From the NCBI GenBank assembly GCA_964605665.1, contig CAZSDP010000001.1:124001-188000 (forward strand): a DNA stretch of 64,000 nt, read 5' to 3'. How positions within the stretch are numbered: the stretch's first letter is position 1; each line of letters opens with the position of its first letter. Shown piece after piece: positions 6,538 to 15,786 of this stretch. The position numbers were made by a program, and so were the translations under genes. Origin of the DNA: CAZSDP01 sp964605665 (lineage in GTDB: Bacteria > Planctomycetota > UBA8108 > UBA1146). The notes beneath the pieces were generated by a model. The model made no database searches. It saw only the letters and a list, made by a program, of their open reading frames with translations, and was not told the DNA's origin.

Positions 6538-9513
6538 ATGTCTGATCCCGGGCTACCGACCGATCCGCGAGACCCCGACTGGAATCCGACACCGGAGTCC
6601 AACGGGGAGGAATGGGGGGGCCAGGGAAGTTCAACGCGACTCGATCGAGCCGGGATCGAGTCGAAATGGCGCGCTCATTGGGCAAGCTCCCCAAAGGTTT
6701 CACCGATCGCAGCCCCTAAGCCTGACGAAGTTGCCATCGATCGGTCAGCAGCGATCTCCGAGGCCTCAAATCATTCAAAGTCGTTGATCGAAGACGCCGA
6801 TTCTTCCGACACAGAATTCAGCGACGACTCAACCGTGGATCAACGACAGTTTGGTGAGGACGACCCCCTTGCGTCCGCCGATTGGGGAGTCCCAAAAGCC
6901 TCCGAGGATTCACCTAAGGATCCCGTCGGAACGCCATCTGACGTGGACGAAACAATAGACCGCGACGCAAAGAATGCCGAAGAGACTGAATCAGACGATC
7001 TGACGACCACTTCGTCGAAGGCTCAGAGACGGAAAACGCGGGGAGGAAAACGGCCCTTCTATTGCCTCGATATGTTTCCCTATCCCTCGACTCATGGATT
7101 TAGCGTCAATCAGCTCCGTGGGATTTCAGTCACCGATGTTGTCGCGCGCTATCAACGCGCACGGGGGCGGCAGGTATTCCGCCCGATCGGCTGGGACTCA
7201 TTTGGGATTGGGATCGAACAAGAAGCGGATGAGTTAGGGATCTCTCCCGATGAAGTGGTCACCCGTGGGATCGAGGTGATGAAAGATCAGCTCGAGCGGT
7301 TCGGTGTACTGGTCGATTGGGGCGCGGAACTGAAAACGTCCGATCCGTCATTCTACCGCTGGACGCAGTGGCTCTTTTTGAAAATGCATCAGGCCGGTTT
7401 GGCCGTACGGGAACTCACTCCGATGAAGTGGTGTGAGTCCTGCCGGATGAACCTTGCGAATGAGGAAGTAGAAGAGGGGCTCTGCGTCCATTGCGGAAAG
7501 CCTGTGACGGAGAAATCAATTCCTCAATGGAAGGTCCGCATCACTGAGTATGGTGATCGTCTCCACCAAGGGTTGCGATCTTTGAAGTGGCCTCCTCGGG
7601 TGAAGACTCTCCAGAGAAACTGGATTGGTAGACGTGAGGGCTATCTTGTCACACTAAAAGCCCGAAGCGAATTCCAAGAGGAATCACAAGAGTTTGAGGT
7701 TTTTACTCGCCAGTTAGAATCTCTCTCTGAAGCTACCTTTGTGGTTCTCGCCCCCGAGCATCCGGCAATTGACCTCATCGTTGACTCTTTCTATCGAGAA
7801 GAGGTTGAAGAGTACCAAGAGGTCACAAAGCGCCTAACAGACCGCGACCGACTAGCTGCACAGGGACAACCCGAGGGTGTCCCAACTGGTGCGTGGGCGC
7901 TAAATCCGATCACACTTAAACCGATGCAGATTTGGGTAAGCGCGTCTGTTCTGCCAACAATTCGAGACGGCGCAATATTAGCCCATCCAACACTGAACCC
8001 ACGGCAGAAGGCATTCGCGGATCACTTCCGAATTCCTCAAGAGACGAATCAAAATGGAAGTAGTACCCGCCAGAAACGTCGTCGGAGTGGACGGCAAAAA
8101 CGCGGACGCTTAGGGGCGGATGCCAGCGCGACCAATGAGATTCGTCGTCAGACTCGCCGGAGCCTCGAAGATCGTGGATTGTTAGAAGCGCGCACCGATT
8201 TCCATTTACGGGATTGGATCTTTGCTCGACAGCGGTATTGGGGCGAACCGATACCGATCGTGCATTGCAAAGAGTGTGGTGAGGTCCCCGTTCCAGAGGA
8301 AAACCTGCCGGTGGAGCTCCCAGTCTTAGATCAGATTCCAGATGGAGTCGATGGGCGAAGCCCTCTTTCTAGCATCGAAGAGTTCCGCAAAACTACATGT
8401 CCTCAATGTGGAGCGGACGCGGAACGTGAAACTGACACGATGCCACAATGGGCCGCGTCGGGGTGGTACTATCTCCGATACCTATCTCCAGATAATGAGC
8501 AAAATCTTTTCAGTGACGCGCACTCAGAAGACTGGTTACCGGTCAATCTTTGCGTGGGGGGGATCGAACATTCGATCCTGCATCTCCTATATGTGCGGTT
8601 CTATTCCTATTTCATTCATGATTTGGAGATGACCAAGCGAGAAGAACCGTTCCGGCGACTCTTTACCCAGGGAAGGGTTCGAGCCCCTGGTGAGGCGGAT
8701 CATTCAATCTCTGCCCACCGAGGAAATCGTGTTCACGCAAAAGAATATCTAAATCGCTGGGGATCAGATGCGATGCGTTTGCACCTTCTCTTTCTCGGTC
8801 CTCCAGGATCCGATGTGGAGTGGGATGAGAAGGGACTCCGCGGCTGTTGCCGATTCCTAAAAAGAGCATATGACGTGGTATTAGAACGTCATGACCAAGG
8901 GAAGTTTGTCAGTCGGCGTGTTCTTGTCTTGAAGCATCGCTTAATCCGTCGTGTGACCAGAGCGATCAGGACTTTTCACCTCAACAAAGCGATCGCAGCC
9001 TTCATGGAATTTGTGAAGGAACTTCGAACTGAAGACTTAACGCCTGAAGAAGTTGATCAGGATACACTGAAGGTCTTCTTGGTTCTGTTGCACCCTTTTG
9101 CTCCCCACCTAACTTCGGAAGCTTGGCAGAAGATCGGTGAGACAAACCCTCTCGAAGCGGAACCATGGCCGGAATACAGCGAAGAACTGCTTCGTCCGAC
9201 TGAAGTAGAGATCGTCATTATGATCAACAACCGCATCGCAGATCGGATGATTGTCGACCCTGCTATCGGAAAGACCGAATTGCTGCACGAAATTGAACGC
9301 AGGCCCAAGGTTCTAGCACGAACTGGAGGACGACGAGCAGACCGCGTTTTCGTCGTTCCTGAGCGCCTCGTGCACATGACGATATCTAAAGAGCGGAAAT
9401 CTGACTCTGTCGAGGACACCCAGCACTTATCTGACAGTTCTGTCGATAACGCTAGACCGAAAGAGTCGACTCAAGTCGATCATCCAGATCGGACTGGAAG
9501 TGAGACGAGCTGA
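6538..9513 (+). CDS. leucyl-tRNA synthetase paralogue with degenerate active sites
   Basis: 991 residues; residues about 170-960 follow bacterial LeuRS from the Rossmann core (MFPYPS, GWDSFG, NWIGR) through the CP1 domain, RQRYWGEP, VGGIEH and the anticodon domain to the C-terminal domain. An acidic extension of about 160 residues precedes the core. Catalytic motifs are changed: the HIGH position (HVGH in relatives) is SVNQ (residues 189-192); KMSKS is SISAH (723-727) although the following RGN is kept; in CP1 the editing loop HDxRD is LNPRQ (486-490) and TTRPDT is disrupted. GAGAGG lies 8 bases before the start. I infer a paralogue unlikely to charge tRNA normally, with a true LeuRS elsewhere; function unknown. 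Confidence 0.88.
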   Translation: MSDPGLPTDPRDPDWNPTPESNGEEWGGQGSSTRLDRAGIESKWRAHWASSPKVSPIAAPKPDEVAIDRSAAISEASNHSKSLIEDADSSDTEFSDDSTVDQRQFGEDDPLASADWGVPKASEDSPKDPVGTPSDVDETIDRDAKNAEETESDDLTTTSSKAQRRKTRGGKRPFYCLDMFPYPSTHGFSVNQLRGISVTDVVARYQRARGRQVFRPIGWDSFGIGIEQEADELGISPDEVVTRGIEVMKDQLERFGVLVDWGAELKTSDPSFYRWTQWLFLKMHQAGLAVRELTPMKWCESCRMNLANEEVEEGLCVHCGKPVTEKSIPQWKVRITEYGDRLHQGLRSLKWPPRVKTLQRNWIGRREGYLVTLKARSEFQEESQEFEVFTRQLESLSEATFVVLAPEHPAIDLIVDSFYREEVEEYQEVTKRLTDRDRLAAQGQPEGVPTGAWALNPITLKPMQIWVSASVLPTIRDGAILAHPTLNPRQKAFADHFRIPQETNQNGSSTRQKRRRSGRQKRGRLGADASATNEIRRQTRRSLEDRGLLEARTDFHLRDWIFARQRYWGEPIPIVHCKECGEVPVPEENLPVELPVLDQIPDGVDGRSPLSSIEEFRKTTCPQCGADAERETDTMPQWAASGWYYLRYLSPDNEQNLFSDAHSEDWLPVNLCVGGIEHSILHLLYVRFYSYFIHDLEMTKREEPFRRLFTQGRVRAPGEADHSISAHRGNRVHAKEYLNRWGSDAMRLHLLFLGPPGSDVEWDEKGLRGCCRFLKRAYDVVLERHDQGKFVSRRVLVLKHRLIRRVTRAIRTFHLNKAIAAFMEFVKELRTEDLTPEEVDQDTLKVFLVLLHPFAPHLTSEAWQKIGETNPLEAEPWPEYSEELLRPTEVEIVIMINNRIADRMIVDPAIGKTELLHEIERRPKVLARTGGRRADRVFVVPERLVHMTISKERKSDSVEDTQHLSDSSVDNARPKESTQVDHPDRTGSETS

Positions 9514-9717
9514 CCAGGGGAGCCCTTCCTTTGGCAGAGATCGCTTTATTTTCGTAAATTCACCGTAAATCACAGCTTCAGCTACTGGGTCCGTATTTTG
9601 CCGTCCTGGGTCTTCTCATCGTAGTCTTCATCAGCGCACCAGGATGCCTTGGGGTCTCCAACTCATTCGAAAATTGAGCATTCCAGATCCCTTTAGGCAC
9701 GCAAAGAAAGAGACAAT

Positions 9718-10905
9718 ATGCAAGATCGAAGTCAACGAATTGCAATCGAGGTCACGAAGGTGGCAGCGATCCTCTTAGTCTGCTTCCTTTGGTTTGATGC
9801 TCGACTGGAAGAAAACTCCGGCCAAGTTGCTCATGCGACGAGCGTGAATCTAGAGCAGGCGAAAGTTGAGACAGAGGCTCGCCTCGCACAGATCGAGCAA
9901 GATCATGAACTTACAAGAATGCGGTTAGAAGCTGCTAATGGCCAAGTTCGTGAGTTTGAAGAAGGACTCTTGAGTCAACAAGAAGACTTTCTGAATAACG
10001 AGAGAGTCATGCTGCTCAATCTTCTTGAGAAACGTTCTTCAGAATTGAGAACCCTGATCGAACAAGGTTTGAATCGAATCGATGGGGCTGCAGTCGCTGC
10101 GACTGAAGAAGTCAATTCTCGCGTAGAGAACCTCGCCTCTACTATTCAAAGACAACCTCTCGACATGAAAAAGCGGATGATCTATCCCGTCGTTCAATTG
10201 AGAGGAAATGGCACGGTAGGTAGCGGTGTTGTCGTTCGATCGGAGCCCGTTGGGAAAAACGGGAAATCGGCCACATACATCCTGACGGCACACCATGTTG
10301 TCTATGAGGTGATGACTCCCGGAACGGAGAGGCGAGACATCGTCGAAGACCTCCGCTTCCTTGATCCTTCAACAGACCGACTCGGGATGATCTCCCACCA
10401 AGCGAAGGTCATCGCTGAACAATCAGACCATGATCTCGCTCTGCTGCTCGTTTATCTTGACGAGCCTTGGCCATATGTTGCCCAGTTGGCGAATCGCACC
10501 GAGGTCGAGAACTTAGAGATCTTCGAGCCGGTTTACGCGGTTGGTTGTCCATTAGGCAACAAGCCCTTGCCCTCAGTGGGAGAGATTTCGTCTCAGGAGA
10601 AACGGGTCTCTGGTTCGACTTTCTGGATGGTGAACGCTCCGACCTTTTTCGGAAATTCGGGCGGAGGAATTTTCCACCACTCGAGTGGACGTTTAGTTGG
10701 AATCAGCAGCATGATCTACACTTATGGCAAACGGCAGCCGATGGTCGTCCCTCACATGGGGCTATTTGTACCTCTCGAGACTGTTCGATCGTGGCTCGAG
10801 GGAGAAGGGCATGGGCATTTCTTCGCCGATGCTGGCAAAGATTCTGGAAATGGTGATCCCTCGAAAGCCACCGTTGCCGAAAGTGCTTACCCCATAAGTG
10901 ATTAA
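9718..10905 (+). CDS. membrane-anchored trypsin-like serine protease
   Basis: 395 residues. One N-terminal membrane helix (about 13-27), then a helical coiled-coil region (about 45-145), then a trypsin/HtrA-type protease domain (about 155-365). The probable triad is His193 in LTAHHVV, Asp239 in SDHDLALL and Ser314 in GNSGGG. There is no PDZ domain, unlike DegP/HtrA. The coiled coil probably mediates oligomerisation in the periplasm. The start ATG has AAAGAGA upstream. It stands alone, with about 200 bases on each side. Substrate unknown. Confidence 0.85.
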   Translation: MQDRSQRIAIEVTKVAAILLVCFLWFDARLEENSGQVAHATSVNLEQAKVETEARLAQIEQDHELTRMRLEAANGQVREFEEGLLSQQEDFLNNERVMLLNLLEKRSSELRTLIEQGLNRIDGAAVAATEEVNSRVENLASTIQRQPLDMKKRMIYPVVQLRGNGTVGSGVVVRSEPVGKNGKSATYILTAHHVVYEVMTPGTERRDIVEDLRFLDPSTDRLGMISHQAKVIAEQSDHDLALLLVYLDEPWPYVAQLANRTEVENLEIFEPVYAVGCPLGNKPLPSVGEISSQEKRVSGSTFWMVNAPTFFGNSGGGIFHHSSGRLVGISSMIYTYGKRQPMVVPHMGLFVPLETVRSWLEGEGHGHFFADAGKDSGNGDPSKATVAESAYPISD

Positions 10906-11168
10906 GAAGTTGCGCCACGCCTTTTCAATGGCTCGACTCCGGTCGCTCAGCTCGGTAATCTAGTGGTCTGCTCTGTCTTTCATTCTCAAGAAATTGAGAC
11001 TTTCTTACGAGAATCAGCGTGGATTCACTACTTGCTCTTGAAGCGAATTACGTTGATCCTGATTCGGCTCAAAGTACGTTCAATTCAGACCAACTGGTGC
11101 GCCGGTTTACACAGTGAATAACTCAGTGAATTCAAGTTGATTCATTGAGGCAAGAAAGGATTCGACCC

Positions 11169-12233
11169 ATGGTGACTATGAGGCCTCGGCGAGCTGCGGT
11201 TTTCGCGATCGCCTTTTTCTTGTTCGTGGGGCTTTCCACCTTGATGGGGCCAATCGAAATCTCGGCACAAGACGGTGCGACACCGAAGCAGAGTTCTCCC
11301 GACAAGGATGCTGGCGATGCCTTGGACGAACTCGACAAGCTGATCGGGGCAGACGAAAGTGATCAAAAGGCGATCGAGGTGATCGAGAGCTATCTTTCGG
11401 CGGTTGGTGGACGAGAAACTCTCGCTTCGATCAAAGACCGTATCGAGAGATTCGACAACAAGAAGCTCACGCCTACCGGCGAAACCGTGATGAAGATGTC
11501 TCGCTATCTAGCACGGCCGGTAATGATCCGAGAAGAATGGGAACTTCCCGGCATGGGAAGTACAAAAGGAAATGAACCTCTCAGTTTCACCCAGGTTTAC
11601 AACGGAGAAGAAGCTTGGGTGAAGGCGATGGGATTCGTCTCAGCCTTGTCTGGAAAAACGCTCACTGTTTTTGTGTGGGATAAGCACATCGACGATTTCT
11701 TCATGACGTGGAAAGAAAATGGCTGGACCGCAAAGTATGTGGGCGAGGCAGAGGCTTCTGGCAAACCGGTTCAGGTCATCGATCTTTTGAGCTTCGCCGG
11801 AAATCAAAGAGTCCGCTATTCCTTCTCGAAAGAGGATGGACTGCTCGTCAGCAAGACTTGGACAGAGGGCCAGCCTCCCGCAAGGATGCGTAAAGAGGTT
11901 TTCTTTGACGATTACTTGAAGATTCGCTTCCGTGACAATCCAGAGAAGTGGGTCCGGCATGCGACGACTCAACGTATCTTTGAAAACGGAGAGCTCACCC
12001 TAGAGAAGCTCTATACCGAAATCGTTCTCAATGGAGGACTGCCCGCGAGTACATTCGGACGACCCGACGGTCCCGACTACGACCCAGCCGAAATTGCGAA
12101 GAGACAGGGCCAGAATGCTGGCGAGACCCCTGCTTCTAAGCCCGCAGAGAAAGAAGAGAAGAAGAAGCCAGTTTGGGAGACTCCAAAGAAGCCCTCTCCA
12201 AAGAAACCAACTTCGCAACCTAAAGGGGGCTAA
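11169..12233 (+). CDS. secreted protein, possible lipoprotein-carrier fold
   Basis: About 354 residues. The ATG at 11169 is preferred over an upstream in-frame TTG (11145) because AAGGA lies 8 bases before it. A signal peptide (AAVFAIAFFLFVGL, cleavage probably after ISA) is followed by a domain that begins with a helix of the form IESYLSAVGGRETLASI, often seen before LolA/LolB-like sheets in planctomycete proteins, and many alternating beta strands (residues about 80-280). The C-terminus is a Lys/Pro-rich tail. Function not recognised; the LolA-like resemblance is an impression from pattern only. Confidence 0.7.
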   Translation: MVTMRPRRAAVFAIAFFLFVGLSTLMGPIEISAQDGATPKQSSPDKDAGDALDELDKLIGADESDQKAIEVIESYLSAVGGRETLASIKDRIERFDNKKLTPTGETVMKMSRYLARPVMIREEWELPGMGSTKGNEPLSFTQVYNGEEAWVKAMGFVSALSGKTLTVFVWDKHIDDFFMTWKENGWTAKYVGEAEASGKPVQVIDLLSFAGNQRVRYSFSKEDGLLVSKTWTEGQPPARMRKEVFFDDYLKIRFRDNPEKWVRHATTQRIFENGELTLEKLYTEIVLNGGLPASTFGRPDGPDYDPAEIAKRQGQNAGETPASKPAEKEEKKKPVWETPKKPSPKKPTSQPKGG

Positions 12234-12267
12234 TTTCTCTGCCCCCGTTCGACATACTGAATTCATC

Positions 12268-12298
12268 AAGGCGAGCCGCAATTCATGTGGCTCGCCTT
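12268..12298. terminator. terminator hairpin between converging genes
   Basis: AAGGCGAGCC (12268-12277) pairs perfectly with GGCTCGCCTT (12289-12298) around an 11-base loop, followed on the plus strand by GTTTTC. It sits between the secreted-protein gene and the end of rlmN and could serve both strands. Confidence 0.8.
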
Positions 12299-12358
12299 GT
12301 TTTCGATCAGCTCGGACATTTATAGGATTCCTAGGTCATTTGCCAGGGAATGAAGCCC

Positions 12359-13408
12359 TCACTTCAGGGCGAGTTGACCACATGCGCCATCAATGTCGAG
12401 GCCACGACTACGTCGTATCGTCACAGAACCTGCATACACCTGCCGGACCCAGTCTGCAAAATCTTGAATCAGAACCGAGTCTGTTTGCCGATAGGGAGCC
12501 CCTTGGAAAGGATGGAAGGGGAGAAGATTGACGTGTGCACCGAGATCACGAGCGAATCGAGCAAGAGCATGCGCTTCTTTGCGAGAGTCATTCTCCCCAC
12601 TTAAGACGACATATTCGATACTCAGCCGCCGTGCATCTCCCTTGATCTCCTGGAGTACCTCTCGCAGCTCTTCGAGGCTATGTCGAAGGTTTACGGGGAC
12701 GATCTTTGAACGAGTCGTTTCGATGGCAGAATGTAGGCTCAGGGCGAGGCGGATTTGCGGGAACTGTTGAATCAGTTCCGGAATCTTCGGAACGATGCCG
12801 ACTGTTGAAACTGTTACACGGCGTGGGCTGAATTCGAACCCGTCGGCCAATGTGAGTGTTTTGAGCGCCGTGGAGACCCCCTTCCAGTTGTGAAGCGGTT
12901 CTCCCATACCCATAAAGACGATTTGGGTAACAGAGCCTAACTCCGCGGCTCTGACGTCACGATCAACGAAAATCCACTGAGCGATCACCTCTGACGGTCT
13001 CAAGTTGCGGTTCAATCCCAAAGTTCCCGTTGCGCAAAATGTACAGGCGGCAGCGCATCCAACCTGGCTGGAAACACAAAGTGTTCCTCGATCACTCGAT
13101 GGGATCCACACCGATTCGATGGCAGTATCATCTGAGAGCTTGAAGCGATACTTTCGAGTTCCGTCTTTAGAAATCTGCAGATCATCGAGTACGAGTACTC
13201 TTGGTAGCCAACGCTCGCTGAGATCGGTACGCAGGGAGTTTGGAAGACTGGTCATCGATTCGGGCAACAGGTTTTTTCGGCGATAGACTTCGCGAATGAT
13301 CTGTTTAAATCGGTAACTGGGATGTCCCAATTGTTCAAGCCACGAACCGAGCTGCACGTGAGCTTCGCCCGGAACAAGATCAAGTAAATGGGTTTCGCCG
13401 CTCTTCAT
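12359..13408 (-). CDS. rlmN: 23S rRNA (adenine-2503-C2)-methyltransferase RlmN
   Basis: 349 residues, normal length. A radical-SAM enzyme that methylates C2 of A2503 in 23S rRNA and often A37 of some tRNAs. The iron-sulfur cluster motif C-x3-C-x2-C is at Cys118, Cys122 and Cys125 (GCAAACTFC). The mechanistic Cys near the C-terminus is Cys343 (GACGQL). GMGEP, the SAM-binding motif, is present. It is the last gene of a three-gene operon; its ATG overlaps the stop of the lipoprotein gene by 4 bases (ATGA). Confidence 0.95.
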   Translation of the reverse strand: MKSGETHLLDLVPGEAHVQLGSWLEQLGHPSYRFKQIIREVYRRKNLLPESMTSLPNSLRTDLSERWLPRVLVLDDLQISKDGTRKYRFKLSDDTAIESVWIPSSDRGTLCVSSQVGCAAACTFCATGTLGLNRNLRPSEVIAQWIFVDRDVRAAELGSVTQIVFMGMGEPLHNWKGVSTALKTLTLADGFEFSPRRVTVSTVGIVPKIPELIQQFPQIRLALSLHSAIETTRSKIVPVNLRHSLEELREVLQEIKGDARRLSIEYVVLSGENDSRKEAHALARFARDLGAHVNLLPFHPFQGAPYRQTDSVLIQDFADWVRQVYAGSVTIRRSRGLDIDGACGQLALK

Positions 13409-14061
13409 TTGATCGATGATCGACTCTCCAAGATTTCTCCTTGAGATCCTATCAACAAGGTAATTGGACCAGCCAATTTGATCTCTTCACGTCTTCTAGA
13501 ATAGATAAAGTCACCCGTGGTGGACCGTTTGATTCTAGAACGGCCAAAGTACCAAGTCACTTGGCCATCTCGATGGTCTTCGCGAATAACTGGAGAGAGG
13601 CCATCTCCAAGCCAGATCCACACAAATCGATCCCCTCTTGTCTGCCATGGTCTTTCCTGAGTTGGAGGCCGAAACAAGAAGACCCTACTGCCAGGCTCAA
13701 AATCATATTTCAGTCCGCTCTCAGATTCGAACCTCTGGAATCGATGAGCGATCGCCAAGTCACCTGAGCGCAGACGGTCACCATAACCATAGGCTTCAAT
13801 GCGTGCTGACCGGTCGGTTTCTTGATTCGACACTTCAAAACGGACCTCAATGCCATGGTAGTGAATCGGGTTGCTCCATCGGAGAACCGAGGCCTGGTCT
13901 GCATCGTTTTGGGATACCGGTCGTTTAGCAGTAGTGACAGATTGACGCCCAATAGATGAGGTCGAAGAACAGGCGATGAGATTCAATATGAGAACGCCGA
14001 AAACAAGATAGAACACCCCTCTTGAGTGTAGGGCTTCGAATTGCGGGATGTAAACGTTCAT
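13405..14061 (-). CDS. lipoprotein of unknown function
   Basis: 218 residues. A signal sequence ends in a lipobox-like LNLIAC, so Cys31 is probably lipidated; the mature protein would be tethered to a membrane. The remainder is predicted to be mostly beta strand (FEVSNQ, RVFLFRPP, WYFGRS) and shows no recognised domain. Its stop overlaps rlmN by 4 bases and its start overlaps the upstream PA14 gene by 4 bases, so all three are co-translated. Family unknown. Confidence 0.8.
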   Translation of the reverse strand: MNVYIPQFEALHSRGVFYLVFGVLILNLIACSSTSSIGRQSVTTAKRPVSQNDADQASVLRWSNPIHYHGIEVRFEVSNQETDRSARIEAYGYGDRLRSGDLAIAHRFQRFESESGLKYDFEPGSRVFLFRPPTQERPWQTRGDRFVWIWLGDGLSPVIREDHRDGQVTWYFGRSRIKRSTTGDFIYSRRREEIKLAGPITLLIGSQGEILESRSSIK

Positions 14062-15617
14062 TTTTTCCCCTTGAGTCTCGAAACGTCAGGTCCAGGGTGG
14101 AAAAGGCGATTGTCCAAGTCCAGCGTCAACTCCTCTTGTTCACTAGTGAGAAGTAGCAGTATTCCTGCCTCACCAACGCTCTCAAAGAAATTGATCTGAA
14201 TCTCATGTTTTCCCGCCAACAGATCAATCTTTGCGTCGACCACGTTGTTGTTCGATCGTACCCATGCGTCGATGATCGGCCGACCATCGATCCACATTCT
14301 GACCCCGTCAGAGCAGATGACGAAAAATGTATACCGATCTGTGGCGGGAACATCGATCCAACCCCTCCACTGAACAGAGAAGCGATCTCGGGGCACCTTT
14401 CCACCAGGGCTCTTCCAACTCCAACTGAATGATAAATCCTTGTCGACCCTCCGCAATACTGGGTCGTTGAGGCTCATACCTCTGTGATAAACGGCCTTCA
14501 AGCCAGAGAAGATACCTCGCTGTTCCGAGTCTCGTGCAATCAAAGCTTGGGTCAGTCGTTGTCGATCGTGCCAATGCTCGCGACTGTCTAACTGGTCGCG
14601 GATCTCCTTTGCTCGTAAATAGAGACTTGTCACCGCTGGATACTGCCGAAGGAGTGCGACGAGCTCCTGGATAGCCTCTTCCCTTCGCTCGAGGGGAATC
14701 AAAACGCTCACTCGGTTCAGTCGAGTTGCAAGATCACCAGGCCAAAGTTTTAAAGTTGTGTCAAAAGAAGAGAGGGCTTTCTCGTAATTCCCCTCACGGG
14801 CATCGCAAACGCCGAGATTTGCTCGAGCTTCAGCGACAATCGGATCCAAGGCAAGGGCTCGAACAATCAAGTCTCGAGATGAAGACAATTCACCTTGTTC
14901 GAGGATCGCATACGCGACATTACTAAGAATGTGCCCACCGAGCTCTTTGGGGGTCAGAGTCCTGAGCGATGCCTTGTGCTTACCGACTGCATATTTGTCT
15001 TGATACCATTGATCATTCTTTAACTCTCCGGAGAGCGTCGTTTCAAGGTTTACCGGTTGCTCGCCTTCGAGCCTCAAGAAGGTATGTCTTGGAACCGATA
15101 CTGCGCTCGCCTTCCAACCAAGTCGATCACAGATGTCGAGCAATAGCAGAGTTAGCCCGAGACAATATCCAGTGCGGTTCTCAGTGACTTTGCTTGGAAT
15201 GAGGTTTTGGAGATTCGTTAGATCAGAATCAGAACGGTAACCATTCGCTTTAAATAGAACCTCCTGGAGTAGCCTGCCTCTTGCTCGCGGAGATTCGGGT
15301 TGCTCCATTTCTTTAACTTGTCGACAGATCTGCTCGACTCTTTCTTGGTAGAGAGAGCCTTCAACGCCAATCGCCTTTTGAAACTGTGAGACAAGAGCTT
15401 TGTGACTAACGTTCTTCGCCTTCAATAACCATTGATCAAATTTGGGAGATATTCTCAGATCCTCATAAGCCTCAGCCGAACTAGTTCCTACAGCTAAGCT
15501 AGCCTGCTCTGCTAGTGACGTGGAACCTAAAGCCGTTGAAGCCCACGCGAAGGTAGAAAGAACCAGATAAGTAGCCGTGAAGTAGTCACGCATCGAGGCA
15601 ACCCATTGTTTCATCAT
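14058..15617 (-). CDS. transglutaminase-like, TPR and PA14 domain secreted protein
   Basis: 519 residues with an N-terminal signal (about 10-31). Residues about 70-230 resemble the SirB1/transglutaminase-like fold: Cys in TGYCLGL, His in VPRHTFLRL and a following acidic ETT region fit a Cys-His catalytic pair. Residues about 235-350 contain TPR motifs (AEARANLGVCDAREGNYEKA). The C-terminal 150 residues match a PA14 domain (FSVQWRGWIDVPATDRYTF, then the W-x-D-G-x-x-x-x-D pattern), a carbohydrate-binding beta barrel. This order suggests a periplasmic or cell-surface enzyme. First gene of the operon ending with rlmN. Confidence 0.8.
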   Translation of the reverse strand: MMKQWVASMRDYFTATYLVLSTFAWASTALGSTSLAEQASLAVGTSSAEAYEDLRISPKFDQWLLKAKNVSHKALVSQFQKAIGVEGSLYQERVEQICRQVKEMEQPESPRARGRLLQEVLFKANGYRSDSDLTNLQNLIPSKVTENRTGYCLGLTLLLLDICDRLGWKASAVSVPRHTFLRLEGEQPVNLETTLSGELKNDQWYQDKYAVGKHKASLRTLTPKELGGHILSNVAYAILEQGELSSSRDLIVRALALDPIVAEARANLGVCDAREGNYEKALSSFDTTLKLWPGDLATRLNRVSVLIPLERREEAIQELVALLRQYPAVTSLYLRAKEIRDQLDSREHWHDRQRLTQALIARDSEQRGIFSGLKAVYHRGMSLNDPVLRRVDKDLSFSWSWKSPGGKVPRDRFSVQWRGWIDVPATDRYTFFVICSDGVRMWIDGRPIIDAWVRSNNNVVDAKIDLLAGKHEIQINFFESVGEAGILLLLTSEQEELTLDLDNRLFHPGPDVSRLKGKK

Positions 15618-15713
15618 TGTTGCCTATCAGCTGTATGGTTAAGTCACGGGAAGATCGGCGAATGACGCAGTTATCCATCAAGCCCCAAACCAATGAACTC
15701 TCTCAAAAGAAAA

Positions 15714-15748
15714 AGCACCCACACCAGCGATTCTCTGGTGTGGGTGCT
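15714..15748 (-). terminator. intrinsic terminator of the small secreted protein gene
   Basis: AGCACCCACACCAG pairs perfectly over 14 bases with CTGGTGTGGGTGCT around a 7-base loop. Read on the minus strand it is followed by TTTTCTTTTG, a classical Rho-independent terminator 39 bases after the stop of the gene at 15787-16182. Confidence 0.92.
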
Positions 15749-15786
15749 CTACCTTCAGCTCCATTTCGCGATGGAGGGAATGGTAT

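Noticed and set aside
6538..9513. LeuRS motif loss as a sequencing error or pseudogene
   Set aside because: The frame is open for 991 codons, the altered motifs align without gaps to the family spacing, and many other conserved blocks are intact, so simple error or decay is unlikely.
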